A stretch of 64,000 bases of DNA from the NCBI RefSeq assembly GCF_003149475.2, contig NZ_QFWV02000002.1, positions 49,614 through 113,613 of the forward strand, in the 5' to 3' direction. Position numbers and translations under genes: made by a program. Under the pieces are notes generated by a model. The model was not told where the DNA came from and ran no database searches. It was given only the letters and a program-made list of their open reading frames with translations. Shown here in pieces: positions 43,864-52,346 of the stretch; within the stretch, counting starts at the first letter, position 1; every line of letters begins with the position of its first letter. Source of the DNA: Oceaniradius stylonematis (GTDB lineage Bacteria; Pseudomonadota; Alphaproteobacteria; Rhizobiales; Rhizobiaceae).

Positions 43864-44469
43864 TCAGCGGGTGCGGATCAGATCGGTGAAGCGGTTTTGC
43901 CATGCGGGATCGTCGAACGCGCCGGTGAACCGCGTGGTGATCGTCGTCGAGCCGTGCTTGCGGATGCCGCGCATCGCCATGCACATATGTTCGGCCTCGA
44001 CCATCACGGCAACGCCGCGCGGCGCCAGCGCATCGTCGATGGATGTCGCGATCTGCGCCGTCATCGTCTCCTGGGTCTGAAGGCGCCGGGCAAAAATGTC
44101 GACCACCCGCACGATCTTGGAAAGGCCCAGCACGCGTTCGCGCGGCAGATAGGCGACATGCGCCTTTCCGATGATCGGCACCATGTGATGTTCGCAGTGC
44201 GAGTGGAACGCGATATCCTTGACCAGGACGATATCGTCATAGCCGGCCACTTCCTCGAATGTGCGGCCCAGAATGTCGGCCGGATCGCTGTCATAGCCGC
44301 CGAACATCTCCTCATAGGCCTTGACCACGCGCGCGGGCGTATCGATCAGCCCTTCGCGCGCCGGATCGTCGCCGATCCACTTCAGAAGCGTCAGGACGGC
44401 CGCTTCGGCCTCCGCGCGGCTCGGTTTTTCGTCAGAAGGGTGGGTAGAGGTCGGCGCGATGGCGTCCAT
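43864..44469 (-). CDS. folE: GTP cyclohydrolase I
   Basis: 201 residues from the ATG at 44469 (AGGA upstream; a GTG at 44508 would add 13). First enzyme of folate/pterin synthesis, GTP to dihydroneopterin triphosphate. Seen: the zinc Cys/His in [45 protein letters not shown] and the second Cys in [11 protein letters not shown]. The zinc set marks type IA. It is followed by hisI and is divergent from the Fe-S scaffold gene. Confidence 0.96.
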   Translation of the reverse strand: MDAIAPTSTHPSDEKPSRAEAEAAVLTLLKWIGDDPAREGLIDTPARVVKAYEEMFGGYDSDPADILGRTFEEVAGYDDIVLVKDIAFHSHCEHHMVPIIGKAHVAYLPRERVLGLSKIVRVVDIFARRLQTQETMTAQIATSIDDALAPRGVAVMVEAEHMCMAMRGIRKHGSTTITTRFTGAFDDPAWQNRFTDLIRTR

Positions 44470-44692
44470 ATCCTGCTTCCTTGTTTGAGCACCGGTCTTG
44501 TTACGCACGAAAATCCAGCCGGACCGAATCTGCTCATGTTTCCCGGATCGGCACCGGCGCAGGCAACCCTTGCGCGTCGGCCCCTTCGCCGTGCCCTTGC
44601 CTGCGCGGCATCGCCCTTCCTATATATGTCGGGAGCGTTTGAAAACCATAGCGCCGTCCGGCGGAACCGGACCGCCAGGGCCATGGCAGCCG

Positions 44693-45133
44693 ATGATCGA
44701 CGACATCTACAACTCCCGCATCCTGGAACTCGCCGGAAACCCGCCGCCCGCCGGACGCCTCGAGGCGCCCGATGCGACCGCCAAGGCCCACTCGAAACTC
44801 TGCGGATCGACGGTGACGGTCGATCTGGCAGTCGAGGACGGCCGGGTGACGGCCTATGGCCAGGACGTCAAGGCTTGCGCGCTGGGCCAGGCCTCCTCAG
44901 CGGTGATGGCGCGCGAAATCGTCGGCACGCCGCTCGCCGAATTGCGGGCCTTGCGTGAAACCATGACGGCGATGCTGAAAAAGGGCGGCCCCGCGCCCGA
45001 CGGCCGATTCGCCGATCTGGCGTGGCTCGAGCCGGTGCGCGACTATCCGGCGCGTCACGCATCGACGCTTCTGGTGTTCGACGCGGTGGTCGATGCGCTC
45101 GACCAGATCGAGGCGCGCGCAAGCGCGGCCTGA
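44693..45133 (+). CDS. IscU/NifU-like Fe-S assembly scaffold protein
   Basis: 146 residues from the ATG at 44693. Two of the usual three cluster Cys are present: SKLCGSTV (about 38) and VKACALGQASS (about 64). At the third position the sequence reads ARHASTLLVF with Ser, not Cys. This two-Cys form recurs in alphaproteobacteria next to yidD (family knowledge). It probably still holds or transfers Fe-S units, but that is an inference. Its stop is 2 bp before the yidD start. Confidence 0.8.
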   Translation: MIDDIYNSRILELAGNPPPAGRLEAPDATAKAHSKLCGSTVTVDLAVEDGRVTAYGQDVKACALGQASSAVMAREIVGTPLAELRALRETMTAMLKKGGPAPDGRFADLAWLEPVRDYPARHASTLLVFDAVVDALDQIEARASAA

Positions 45134-45135
45134 TC

Positions 45136-45465
45136 GTGTGCGCCGATCATCCGCGCAGCGGCCGGACGCGCTCGCGCAACTGGCAGGGGCCATGGCCGAA
45201 AACGCCGGGCAGGGTGCTCGGCACCTCTCTTGTGCGGCTTTACCAGCTGACGCTTTCGGGCTTTGTCGGCAATTCCTGCCGCCACATGCCCACCTGTTCC
45301 GAATATGGCTATGAAGCGATTGCCCGGCACGGCCTGTTGACCGGCGCGATCCTCGCTGCCCGCCGTGTCGGCCGCTGCGGCCCGTTCGGAACATCGGGCA
45401 TCGACAATGTGCCCGAGACGATCGCAGGGCCGCTTGCGGCGCTGCGCCATCGCCCCACACACTGA
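45136..45465 (+). CDS. yidD: Membrane protein insertion efficiency factor
   Basis: 109 residues from a GTG at 45136, directly after the scaffold gene stop. Core: LVRLYQLTLSGF, then CRHMPTCSEYGYEAIARHG and ARRVGRCGPFGTSGIDNVPE, all YidD signatures, including the conserved Cys pattern. In other bacteria it sits at the inner membrane near YidC and aids insertion. The N-terminal about 25 residues are basic and variable. The gap that follows contains a repeat-bounded element. Confidence 0.9.
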   Translation: MCADHPRSGRTRSRNWQGPWPKTPGRVLGTSLVRLYQLTLSGFVGNSCRHMPTCSEYGYEAIARHGLLTGAILAARRVGRCGPFGTSGIDNVPETIAGPLAALRHRPTH

Positions 45466-45523
45466 GGCGAAAAAACGCGGCACGGCGCGGTTGTGCCGTT
45501 TCTGTTTCGCATCCGTCCCGCTG

Positions 45524-45830
45524 GAGCGGTTCATCGTTAGCTGGAATCGTTTGAGCGCCGGGATTTTGTGGTCTGGCAAGGCGCGCAAGGCGACGCGGTG
45601 CAGGCACCGTTAGCCTTGCGCAACGCCGTCCAGAACGCAAAAGACCAAGCTCGGGCGATTGGCGGATATCGTTATCCGTCAATGGCTTGAGGCGTGACGG
45701 CTTGGCCGTCTTTTCCGCGGGCAGCAGCGTCGAAATCCTCACGCGATCGTCAGATCGCGCTGCGGTGTTCTCCTTGCTGCCGCGAAAAATCCTGTCCATC
45801 ATTCCGCTTCCATCTAAAGATGAACCGCTC
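45524..45830. repeat. 307-bp element bounded by 23-bp inverted repeats
   Basis: Left end GAGCGGTTCATCGTTAGCTGGAA (45524-45546, first 20 given by position only) and right end, read on the other strand, are identical at 21 of 23 positions. Further inward, GGATTTT..GCAAGG appears in both arms, so the repeats extend in degenerate form to about 55-60 nt. No convincing gene lies inside. It resembles a miniature inverted-repeat element or a pair of opposed repeats. It occupies most of the yidD-mgtE gap. Confidence 0.6.
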
Positions 45831-45878
45831 TAACTGTCTTGTTTAGAGGCGCAAATCCAGACACGGGAGCGGAGCGGC

Positions 45879-47282
45879 ATGGCCGGCGCGGACCAGCCAA
45901 ACTATTCCGAGACCGGCGGCCCGGCGATCTACGCCGAGGACGGCTCCATCCGTGCCGACTATCTCGATCAGGTGACCGCGGCCATCGCGGCGGGCAATGC
46001 CGAAACGCTCGGCGAGGTCACCGCGCCGCTGCACGAATCGGAGATGGGCGACCTTCTGGCGACGCTCGAACCGGCCGAACGCCAGGAACTTGTCGCGCTT
46101 CTGGGCGAGAGCTTCGACTATTCCGCCCTGACCGAAGTCGACGAGGCCATTCGCCTGGAAATCATCACGGTTCTGCCCAACGAGCAGATCGCGCTCGCTC
46201 TCCAGGAACTGGAAAGCGATGATGCGGTCTACATTCTCGAAGACATGGACGAGAGCGAGCAGGCCGACATCCTCGCCCGCATTCCGTTCACCGAACGCAT
46301 CCGCCTGCGCCGCTCGCTCGACTATCCCGAGGAAAGCGCGGGCCGGCGCATGCAGGCCGATTTCGTCGCTGTCCCGCCCTATTGGAATGTCGGCCAGACG
46401 ATCGACTATCTGCGCGACAATGCCGATCTGCCCGAACGGTTCAGCCAGATCTTCGTCATCGACCCGACGTTCCGGCTCGTGGGCGCCGTCGATCTCGACC
46501 GTATCCTTCGCGAACAGCGCGATGGCCGGATCGAGGAGATCATGCGCGAAACGCGCCATGCCGTCCCCGCCGAGATGGACCAGGAAGAGGCGGCGCAGAT
46601 CTTCGAGCGCTACGACCTTCTGTCGGCCGCCGTCGTCGACGAGAACGAGCGTCTGGTCGGCGTTCTGACGATCGATGACGTCGTCGACGTGATCAACGAG
46701 GAGGCGCAGGAGGACATTTTGCGCCTGGGTGGCGTCGGCGACGAGGAATTGTCGGACTCCGTGGTCGAAACGACCAAGTCGCGCTTCACCTGGCTGCTGG
46801 TCAATCTGGGGACGGCGGTGCTCGCATCCGTCGTCATTGGCCTGTTCGATGCGACCATTCAGCAGATGGTGGCGCTGGCCGTGCTGATGCCGATCGTCGC
46901 CTCCATGGGCGGCAATGCGGGCACGCAGACCATGACGGTGACCGTGCGAGCGCTCGCGACCAAGGACCTCGACATCTACAATGCCGGCCGCATCATCCGC
47001 CGCGAACTGATGGTCGGCGTTCTGAACGGTGCGCTGTTCGCGCTTCTCATCGGCGTCGTGGCGACCGTCTGGTTTTCGACCATCGGCCTTGGCTTCGTGA
47101 TCGCCATCGCGATGATCATTAACATGGTGTCCGCCGCGCTCGCGGGCATTTTCGTCCCGCTGATTCTCGACCGGCTCGGCGTCGACCCGGCCATCGCGTC
47201 CAGCGTTTTCGTCACCACCGTGACCGATGTCGTTGGCTTCTTTGCCTTTCTCGGCCTGGCCGCTTTGTGGTTCGGCATCTGA
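45879..47282 (+). CDS. mgtE: Magnesium transporter MgtE
   Basis: 467 residues. The N-terminal superhelical domain (residues 15-145) is followed by two CBS domains (SAGRRMQADFVAVPPYWNVG... and HAVPAEMDQEEAAQIFERYD...VGVLTIDDVVDVI). Five C-terminal helices carry the selectivity segment GGNAGTQTMTVTVRALATKDL. Cytoplasmic Mg2+ closes the pore through the N and CBS domains in characterised homologues. The start has GGGAGCGGAG just upstream. It probably has its own promoter in or beside the repeat element. Confidence 0.95.
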   Translation: MAGADQPNYSETGGPAIYAEDGSIRADYLDQVTAAIAAGNAETLGEVTAPLHESEMGDLLATLEPAERQELVALLGESFDYSALTEVDEAIRLEIITVLPNEQIALALQELESDDAVYILEDMDESEQADILARIPFTERIRLRRSLDYPEESAGRRMQADFVAVPPYWNVGQTIDYLRDNADLPERFSQIFVIDPTFRLVGAVDLDRILREQRDGRIEEIMRETRHAVPAEMDQEEAAQIFERYDLLSAAVVDENERLVGVLTIDDVVDVINEEAQEDILRLGGVGDEELSDSVVETTKSRFTWLLVNLGTAVLASVVIGLFDATIQQMVALAVLMPIVASMGGNAGTQTMTVTVRALATKDLDIYNAGRIIRRELMVGVLNGALFALLIGVVATVWFSTIGLGFVIAIAMIINMVSAALAGIFVPLILDRLGVDPAIASSVFVTTVTDVVGFFAFLGLAALWFGI

Positions 47283-47308
47283 AGGTTGGGATCGGTCCCG
47301 TTGCGCAA

Positions 47309-47340
47309 TTGACTTTTACGTAAGAATTTTTAAGCTGTAT
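47309..47340 (+). promoter_or_regulatory. Long-spacer promoter with TTACGTAA dyad upstream of the MerR gene
   Basis: TTGACT (47309-47314) is separated by about 20 nt from CTGTAT (47335-47340). The spacer carries the perfect 8-bp palindrome TTACGTAA (47316-47323). An overlong spacer with a central dyad is the hallmark of promoters controlled by MerR proteins, which fits autoregulation of the gene at 47386. Confidence 0.5.
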
Positions 47341-47385
47341 CGATTGAAACAGGTTGCACAGGCGCATGGCGCCCTTGGGGAACGA

Positions 47386-47772
47386 ATGCGCGAATTCTAC
47401 ACCATAACCGAACTGACACGCGAATTCGGCGTTTCGACCCGAACCTTGCGCTTCTACGAGGACGAGGGGCTCATCGCACCGGTCCGTCGCGGCCGCACCC
47501 GCCTGTTCCGGCCCGGAGACCGGCACCTGATCAAGCAGATCATGCGCGGCAAGCGCCTGGGCTTTTCGATCGCCGAGATTCGCGAGATTGTTCAGATGTA
47601 CAAGGAACCGCCGGGCGAGGCGGGCCAGATGCGGGCGATCGTCGATCGCGTCGAGGAAAAGCGCGCCGAACTGCGCCAGAAGCGCAAGGACATCGAGGAA
47701 ACGCTGGCTGAACTCGATCAGGTCGAGGAAAATTGCCTCAACCGGCTGGCCGAACTGCGCGTGGCCTCCTGA
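47386..47772 (+). CDS. MerR-family transcriptional regulator (LiuR-like)
   Basis: 128 residues from the ATG at 47386. N-terminal MerR helix-turn-helix FYTITELTREFGVSTRTLRFYEDEGL and wing RRGRTRLFRPGDRHLIKQIMRGKRLGFSIAEI, then a long C-terminal coiled coil (EEKRAELRQKRKDIEETLAELDQVEENC). There is a single Cys, so it is not a classic metal sensor. The sequence resembles MerR regulators of branched-chain amino acid and fatty acid breakdown (LiuR group); this is from recollection of family sequence and unproven. It might control the liu genes at 19-27 kb. Confidence 0.78.
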   Translation: MREFYTITELTREFGVSTRTLRFYEDEGLIAPVRRGRTRLFRPGDRHLIKQIMRGKRLGFSIAEIREIVQMYKEPPGEAGQMRAIVDRVEEKRAELRQKRKDIEETLAELDQVEENCLNRLAELRVAS

Positions 47773-47791
47773 CGGGGCGGCCCGGGACGCC

Positions 47792-48277
47792 TTAAATCCA
47801 GCGGTTCACGCTTTTCTTGTAATCGCGGTAGGTTTTGCCGAAGCGTGCCTCCAGATGCGCTTCCTCGCGCTCGATGGCGAGCTTTTGCGTCGCGAACCCG
47901 TCGACGGGCGCCAGCAGCACCAGCCACCAGTTTCCGAAGAACAGGCCGATGCCGGCGATCAGCATCACATTGGCGACATAGATCGGATTCCGGCTGAACC
48001 GGAAGACGCCTTTCGTCACCAGATGGTCGGATTTCCGGTGCGGCAGAACGGTCGTCTTGGCCGCCGACATGGTGCGCATGGCGCTGACATCGACGATCAG
48101 CGCGACGATGATCAGGAACAGGCCAAGCCCGGTCAGCAGATCGCCCCACATGCCGGCGGGCCATCCAAGCGGGACGAACGCACCGAGCGCCACGCCGAGC
48201 ACAACAAAGCCGATCAGCAGAACCGGCGGCCACGGGAACGTGCTTGGGCGGTCTTCGGGATGTTGCCGGTCGGTCAT
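47792..48277 (-). CDS. Isoprenylcysteine carboxyl methyltransferase-like membrane protein
   Basis: 161 residues, four likely helices, with the family's C-terminal block GVFRFSRNPIYVANVMLI and the cofactor-side AHLEARFGKTYRDYKKSV. Bacterial members are SAM-dependent membrane methyltransferases with mostly unknown substrates. The start at 48277 makes an ATGA overlap with the preceding acyltransferase-like gene. It is the last of three overlapping membrane-protein genes. Confidence 0.82.
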   Translation of the reverse strand: MTDRQHPEDRPSTFPWPPVLLIGFVVLGVALGAFVPLGWPAGMWGDLLTGLGLFLIIVALIVDVSAMRTMSAAKTTVLPHRKSDHLVTKGVFRFSRNPIYVANVMLIAGIGLFFGNWWLVLLAPVDGFATQKLAIEREEAHLEARFGKTYRDYKKSVNRWI

Positions 48278-49263
48278 CGGTTGCGTCCATCGCCGGTAAT
48301 GCCGGCCTCGAACGCACACTGGACGATGATCGCCGATGTCTCAAGGTCGCTCTGCGCGCTTGCCGGCTCGCTCAGCAGGCTTTCAAGCTTTCCGGCGGCT
48401 TCCAGTTCCGCTTCGGCGCAGGCGCAATAGACGGCGCATGGCTCCGCCTCGAACTGCGCGGTGCAGGCGGCGTTGCAACCCGCTGAAAAGCTTGGCGGCT
48501 GTGCGGGGAACGCAAGCGAGACCAGAAACACAAGCCCGATCAGGATCGGCTGGTGCAGCAGGTAGAAGGTCAGGCTCCAGCGCCCGAACAGGGCCAGAAG
48601 CCGGGACAGGGGACTGTTCGCCGACCAGCCTTCCGGCGTCAGGACGCGTGGCGGCGTGCGCGCGATGAAGACAAGCTTTGCCGCCGCCATGCCAGCCAGC
48701 ACGGCCGAGAACCAGGGCAGGACCGGCACGAAATCGTTCGAACGCGGCGGCGTCGAGGAAAGGCCTGTCCAAACCATGCCAAGCGGCGTGAAGATCGGCG
48801 ATTGCAGAAACGGGGTTCCAATGAAGATCGCCGCCGCGATCGCAGCCAGCGCCCACCAGGGCAGGCCCAGGAAGAACAGGCCCGCAAGGCTTGCGAACGC
48901 GATGTGATGCAGGATGCCGAAGAAGACGAAGGTCTCGCGGGTTGCGAACCATGTGGCGATGGTGATCAGCGCCGCGGCCGCGGCGATCTTCAGCCAGCGC
49001 CTTGCGAACGCAGGCCAGCGAATGCCGTTCGCATGGGCGAGCATGATGCCGACGCCGACCAGGAACAGGAACGAAGCGGCAATCGACCGGGCATAGTGTT
49101 TCAGGGCGCCCGTCGTCGATGTGCCGGGCTCCAGATAGCCGAAGAATTCGAGATCCCACGAGAAATGATAGGTCGCCATGGCGACGAGCGCGACGCCGCG
49201 GGCCACATCGAGCGCGTCGATGCGCTTGCGGGGCACCGTCTCGGTCGTCGAAACGTCCGTCAT
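48274..49263 (-). CDS. DUF1624/heparan-alpha-glucosaminide N-acetyltransferase-like membrane protein
   Basis: 329 residues. It begins RIDALDVARGVALVAMATYHFSWD with the His that is conserved in this acyltransferase superfamily, then about eight to ten helices and a C-terminal soluble tail of about 70 residues rich in Cys (AGCNAACTAQ, PCAVYCACAE). The Cys-rich tail is not part of the usual family. It overlaps both neighbours by 4 bp (ATGA), so the three genes form one unit. The transferred group is unknown. Confidence 0.8.
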   Translation of the reverse strand: MTDVSTTETVPRKRIDALDVARGVALVAMATYHFSWDLEFFGYLEPGTSTTGALKHYARSIAASFLFLVGVGIMLAHANGIRWPAFARRWLKIAAAAALITIATWFATRETFVFFGILHHIAFASLAGLFFLGLPWWALAAIAAAIFIGTPFLQSPIFTPLGMVWTGLSSTPPRSNDFVPVLPWFSAVLAGMAAAKLVFIARTPPRVLTPEGWSANSPLSRLLALFGRWSLTFYLLHQPILIGLVFLVSLAFPAQPPSFSAGCNAACTAQFEAEPCAVYCACAEAELEAAGKLESLLSEPASAQSDLETSAIIVQCAFEAGITGDGRNR

Positions 49264-50216
49264 GACGGGCGCTTCCGGGCAGGGTGCGCAATCGCCGCGC
49301 CGCTGCCGGCGCGCGCGAAGAACAGGCCGGCCATGATCAGCCCGAGCGCGATCAGCATTTTCGGCTGCGGCTCTTCATCGAGAATCAGCACCCCCAGCAA
49401 CACACCGAACGCCGGAATCATGTAGATCGACAGGGCAAACGTGGAAAAGCCGATCGCACGGATGAGCTGGTAGCGCATCACATAGGCAAGGCCGGTCGGA
49501 AACGCACCGAGATAGACAAGCGCCCAGATTGCCGAACCTGACGGCATCGCGGTCGGTACGCCGTCTACCAACGCGGCCAGCGGGATCAATAGCGCCGCGC
49601 CGACGCACAGCGCCAGAAACGCCATGCGCGTCGGCGGAATGTCGATGCGCCGCACCAGAAGACCGGAGGTCGAATAGCACAGCGAGGCGGCCAGCGTCGC
49701 CAATTGCGCCACGATGTGGGCGCCGCCGAGCCCGCCAATGGTCGCGCCGCCGACAAGCACGATGACGCCGGAAAAGCCGAGCGCCACCGCGATCAGCTTG
49801 AGTGCGTTGATCTTGTCGTCGACGGTGAACAGATGGCTGCCGACAAGCGCCATCAGCGGGCCGGTGCCCATCAGGAGTGCCAGCATGCCGGCATCGATCG
49901 TCAATCCGGCCCATGAAATCAGGAAGAAAGGCACGGCGACATTGAGCATCGCCATGGCCACCACAAGGCCCCAGACCTTCGCTGTATCGGGCAGCACCAA
50001 CCCGCGCCAAAGGGCGTAGGGCGCCAGCACCAGGGCGCCGATGGTCACGCGGATCGCCGCCAGCCACAGCGGACCCGTGTGCGGCACGGCGATCTTGATC
50101 GCGATGAAGGCGGAGGCCCAGATGATCGCCACCAGCACCAAGAGGCTCACATCGATCGGGCCGGCCCTGCGGATCGTCCCGTCCGGCGCGGGCAGGACGG
50201 ATGTCTGCTGGCTCAT
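49260..50216 (-). CDS. EamA-family (DMT) transporter
   Basis: 318 residues from the ATG at 50216 (AGGGA upstream; an earlier ATG at 50294 has no site). Two EamA repeats, ten predicted helices: LLVLVAIIWASAFIAIKIAV opens the first and MAFLALCVGAALLIPLAALV the second. YEAL-like PTGLAYVMRYQLIRAIG belongs to the second repeat. Family members export amino acids or other metabolites; the substrate is unknown. It is the first gene of the three-gene unit. Confidence 0.87.
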   Translation of the reverse strand: MSQQTSVLPAPDGTIRRAGPIDVSLLVLVAIIWASAFIAIKIAVPHTGPLWLAAIRVTIGALVLAPYALWRGLVLPDTAKVWGLVVAMAMLNVAVPFFLISWAGLTIDAGMLALLMGTGPLMALVGSHLFTVDDKINALKLIAVALGFSGVIVLVGGATIGGLGGAHIVAQLATLAASLCYSTSGLLVRRIDIPPTRMAFLALCVGAALLIPLAALVDGVPTAMPSGSAIWALVYLGAFPTGLAYVMRYQLIRAIGFSTFALSIYMIPAFGVLLGVLILDEEPQPKMLIALGLIMAGLFFARAGSGAAIAHPARKRPS

Positions 50217-50471
50217 TTGGTGTTCCCTTGCGGTCCAAAGCGGTGGCACAGGCCGCAACGCCTTGCAAGGCCGGGGTGGCATTGAGGGCGTCAATGTTGC
50301 GGCGCACCTGTTTCAGGCCGCACTGCAGCGAACTCACGACAATCTTTGGTCGCAAATCCTAACCGGAATTAACCTCAGCCAAGCTGCGCAAGCCGCTGAC
50401 TGCAATGCAAAAACGCCGATGACCGCGAGATGCGCGCGGAACCGTTGCCGCTTTTTCGCCATTTTTTGCAC
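50217..50471. other. Intergenic region between EamA gene and small membrane protein gene
   Basis: About 255 bp with no gene. It contains the leftward promoter region of the EamA gene, not identifiable by eye, and TAACC/TTAACC repeats near 50360-50376 that do not have CtrA spacing. Confidence 0.4.
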
Positions 50472-50500
50472 TTGCGGGCCCCCGGCGATCTGCCTATACG
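50472..50500 (+). promoter_or_regulatory. Promoter of the 48-residue membrane protein gene
   Basis: TTGCGG (50472-50477, preceded by C), a 17-nt spacer and TATACG (50495-50500, preceded by C), fitting the rhizobial pattern CTTGNN-N17-CTATAC. Expected transcript start about 50507, 50 nt before the ATG. Confidence 0.55.
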
Positions 50501-50557
50501 CCGCGCCACCAAGAGCCGATGGGAATGCCGTCCGCAGGGCGGCCAACAGGAGCACTC

Positions 50558-50704
50558 ATGGATCGACACACTGCAAAGCCGGGCTGGAACCTCACAATGT
50601 GGGCCCTGGCCGGATTTGTCTTGGTCGCGCTGGCCGTCTACGTCGCCGGCGCCAAACCGGGCGGTGATCTGGTGGTCACGGAGACCACGGCCACCGCGTC
50701 CTGA
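50558..50704 (+). CDS. 48-residue single-span membrane protein, unknown
   Basis: From the ATG at 50558 with AGGAG 5 nt upstream. A basic N-terminus (MDRHTAKPGW) is followed by one helix (TMWALAGFVLVALAVYVAG) and a short Thr-rich tail (VVTETTATAS). It has its own promoter and a strong terminator, so it is a complete small transcription unit. The family is not recognised. The tail probably faces the periplasm if the basic end stays inside. Confidence 0.7.
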   Translation: MDRHTAKPGWNLTMWALAGFVLVALAVYVAGAKPGGDLVVTETTATAS

Positions 50705-50741
50705 CGGGTCGTTCAACGGTCCAACGCACAATCGATGAGAA

Positions 50742-50774
50742 AAGGGCTGCCGTGCCGGCGGCCCTTCTTTTTTT
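50742..50774 (+). terminator. Intrinsic terminator after the small membrane protein gene
   Basis: 11-bp stem AAGGGCTGCCG/CGGCGGCCCTT (one G-T), triloop TGC, then CTTTTTTT. It lies 38 bp after the stop. Confidence 0.9.
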
Positions 50775-50881
50775 GTCCGTGCTTGACCATGTCGCGCCCG
50801 TGGCACTTGATGTCGGTCCGGGCGGCGTCCGCCGCGTACGGCGCGCGGACAATGGCCGAATTCGGCAATCACGGTGGTGCC

Positions 50882-52282
50882 ATGTTTCTTTCGGTGTTTG
50901 ACCTCTACAAGATCGGCATCGGCCCGTCCTCGTCGCACACGATGGGACCGATGAGCGCCGCCGCGCGGTTTCTCGACGAGTTGAAGTCCGATGCCTGGCC
51001 CAGACCGTCCGGCGCCGTCGTGACCCGGCTCGGCGTTTCGCTACACGGCTCGCTCGCCTTTACCGGCGTCGGCCATGCCACCGATCGCGCGGTGATTCTC
51101 GGTCTGGCCGGCGAACGGCCCGATACGGTCGATCCCGACGCGATGCAGGCGATCCTCGACAGGGTGCGGGCGACCGGACGCGTCGAACCGCCCGGCCATT
51201 CCGGCTACGCCTTCGATGCCGATGCGGATCTGGTCTTGGACAAGGTCGAGGCGATGCCCGGCCACGCCAACGGTCTGGCGTTTTATGGCTATGACGATGA
51301 CGGCCGGCTGCTCTTGAGGCGCGGCTACTATTCCGTCGGCGGCGGCTTCATCGTCGGCGAGGACGAGATTGCGGAGACGACGGTCTACGGCGCCAGGGCC
51401 GAGGACGATCACGTGCCGTACCCGTTCGCGAGCGCCGCCGAGATGTTGCAGATGGCGGACAAATCCGGCCTGTCCATCGCCGAGATGAAGCGCGCCAACG
51501 AGCTCGCCCGCGCGCCCGACAGCCATCTCGATGCGCGTCTCGATGCGGTCTGGGAGGCGATGGAGGGCTGCATCGAGCGCGGCATGAAGGCGACCGGCGA
51601 ACTGCCCGGCGGGCTCAAGGTGCGCCGCCGTGCCGCCGTCCTGGCAGAAAAACTCACCGAGCGCGCCAAGTCCAACCGTTTCAATCCGATGGCCGCCAAT
51701 GACTGGCTGACGGTCTATGCGATGGCTGTCAACGAGGAGAACGCGGCGGGCGGCCGCGTCGTCACCGCGCCCACCAACGGCGCGGCAGGCACGGTGCCGG
51801 CGGTGATCAAGTTCATGACGCAGTTCCACGAGGGCGCGACGAAGGAGGATGTGCGCACCTTCCTTCTGACATCGGCGGCGATCGGCGGGCTGATCAAGCA
51901 CAATGCCTCGATCTCGGGGGCCGAGGTCGGCTGTCAGGGCGAGGTGGGCAGCGCTGCCGCGATGGCCGCCGCCGGTCTTGCCGCGGTGATGGGCGGCACG
52001 CCGCAGCAGATCGAAAACGCGGCGGAAATCGCGCTTGAGCATCATCTGGGCATGACCTGCGACCCGGTGGCCGGGCTTGTCCAGGTGCCCTGCATCGAGC
52101 GCAACGGCATCGCAGCGGTCAAGGCGGTCACTGCCGCTTCGCTGGCGATCAACGGCGATGGCGAGCATGTGGTGCCGCTCGACAATTGCATCGAGACGAT
52201 GCGCCAGACCGGCGCCGACATGGATGTGCGCTACAAGGAAACATCGCTGGCGGGCCTGGCCGTCAACCTGCCGGCCTGCTGA
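50882..52282 (+). CDS. sdaA: L-serine ammonia-lyase (single-chain, 4Fe-4S type)
   Basis: 466 residues from the ATG at 50882, where the family begins ([23 protein letters not shown]); frames open further upstream are not used. Converts serine to pyruvate and ammonia with an oxygen-labile 4Fe-4S cluster, whose Cys ligands appear in [12 protein letters not shown] (about 351), MTCDPVAGL (about 393) and VQVPCIERN (about 404). The N-terminal beta domain and C-terminal alpha domain are fused in one chain. It is monocistronic upstream of DUF1489. Confidence 0.95.
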   Translation: MFLSVFDLYKIGIGPSSSHTMGPMSAAARFLDELKSDAWPRPSGAVVTRLGVSLHGSLAFTGVGHATDRAVILGLAGERPDTVDPDAMQAILDRVRATGRVEPPGHSGYAFDADADLVLDKVEAMPGHANGLAFYGYDDDGRLLLRRGYYSVGGGFIVGEDEIAETTVYGARAEDDHVPYPFASAAEMLQMADKSGLSIAEMKRANELARAPDSHLDARLDAVWEAMEGCIERGMKATGELPGGLKVRRRAAVLAEKLTERAKSNRFNPMAANDWLTVYAMAVNEENAAGGRVVTAPTNGAAGTVPAVIKFMTQFHEGATKEDVRTFLLTSAAIGGLIKHNASISGAEVGCQGEVGSAAAMAAAGLAAVMGGTPQQIENAAEIALEHHLGMTCDPVAGLVQVPCIERNGIAAVKAVTAASLAINGDGEHVVPLDNCIETMRQTGADMDVRYKETSLAGLAVNLPAC

Positions 52283-52346
52283 ACAGGCCTGTGGATGGCG
52301 GCACATGCCGCATTGATCCGCGCCGACGAGACGCCACATTGGACCG

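Noticed and set aside
44897-45802. 301-codon minus-strand frame covering the inverted-repeat element and yidD
   Set aside because: It runs antisense through yidD and part of the scaffold gene, both of which have clear family motifs. The part within the repeat element is not recognisable.
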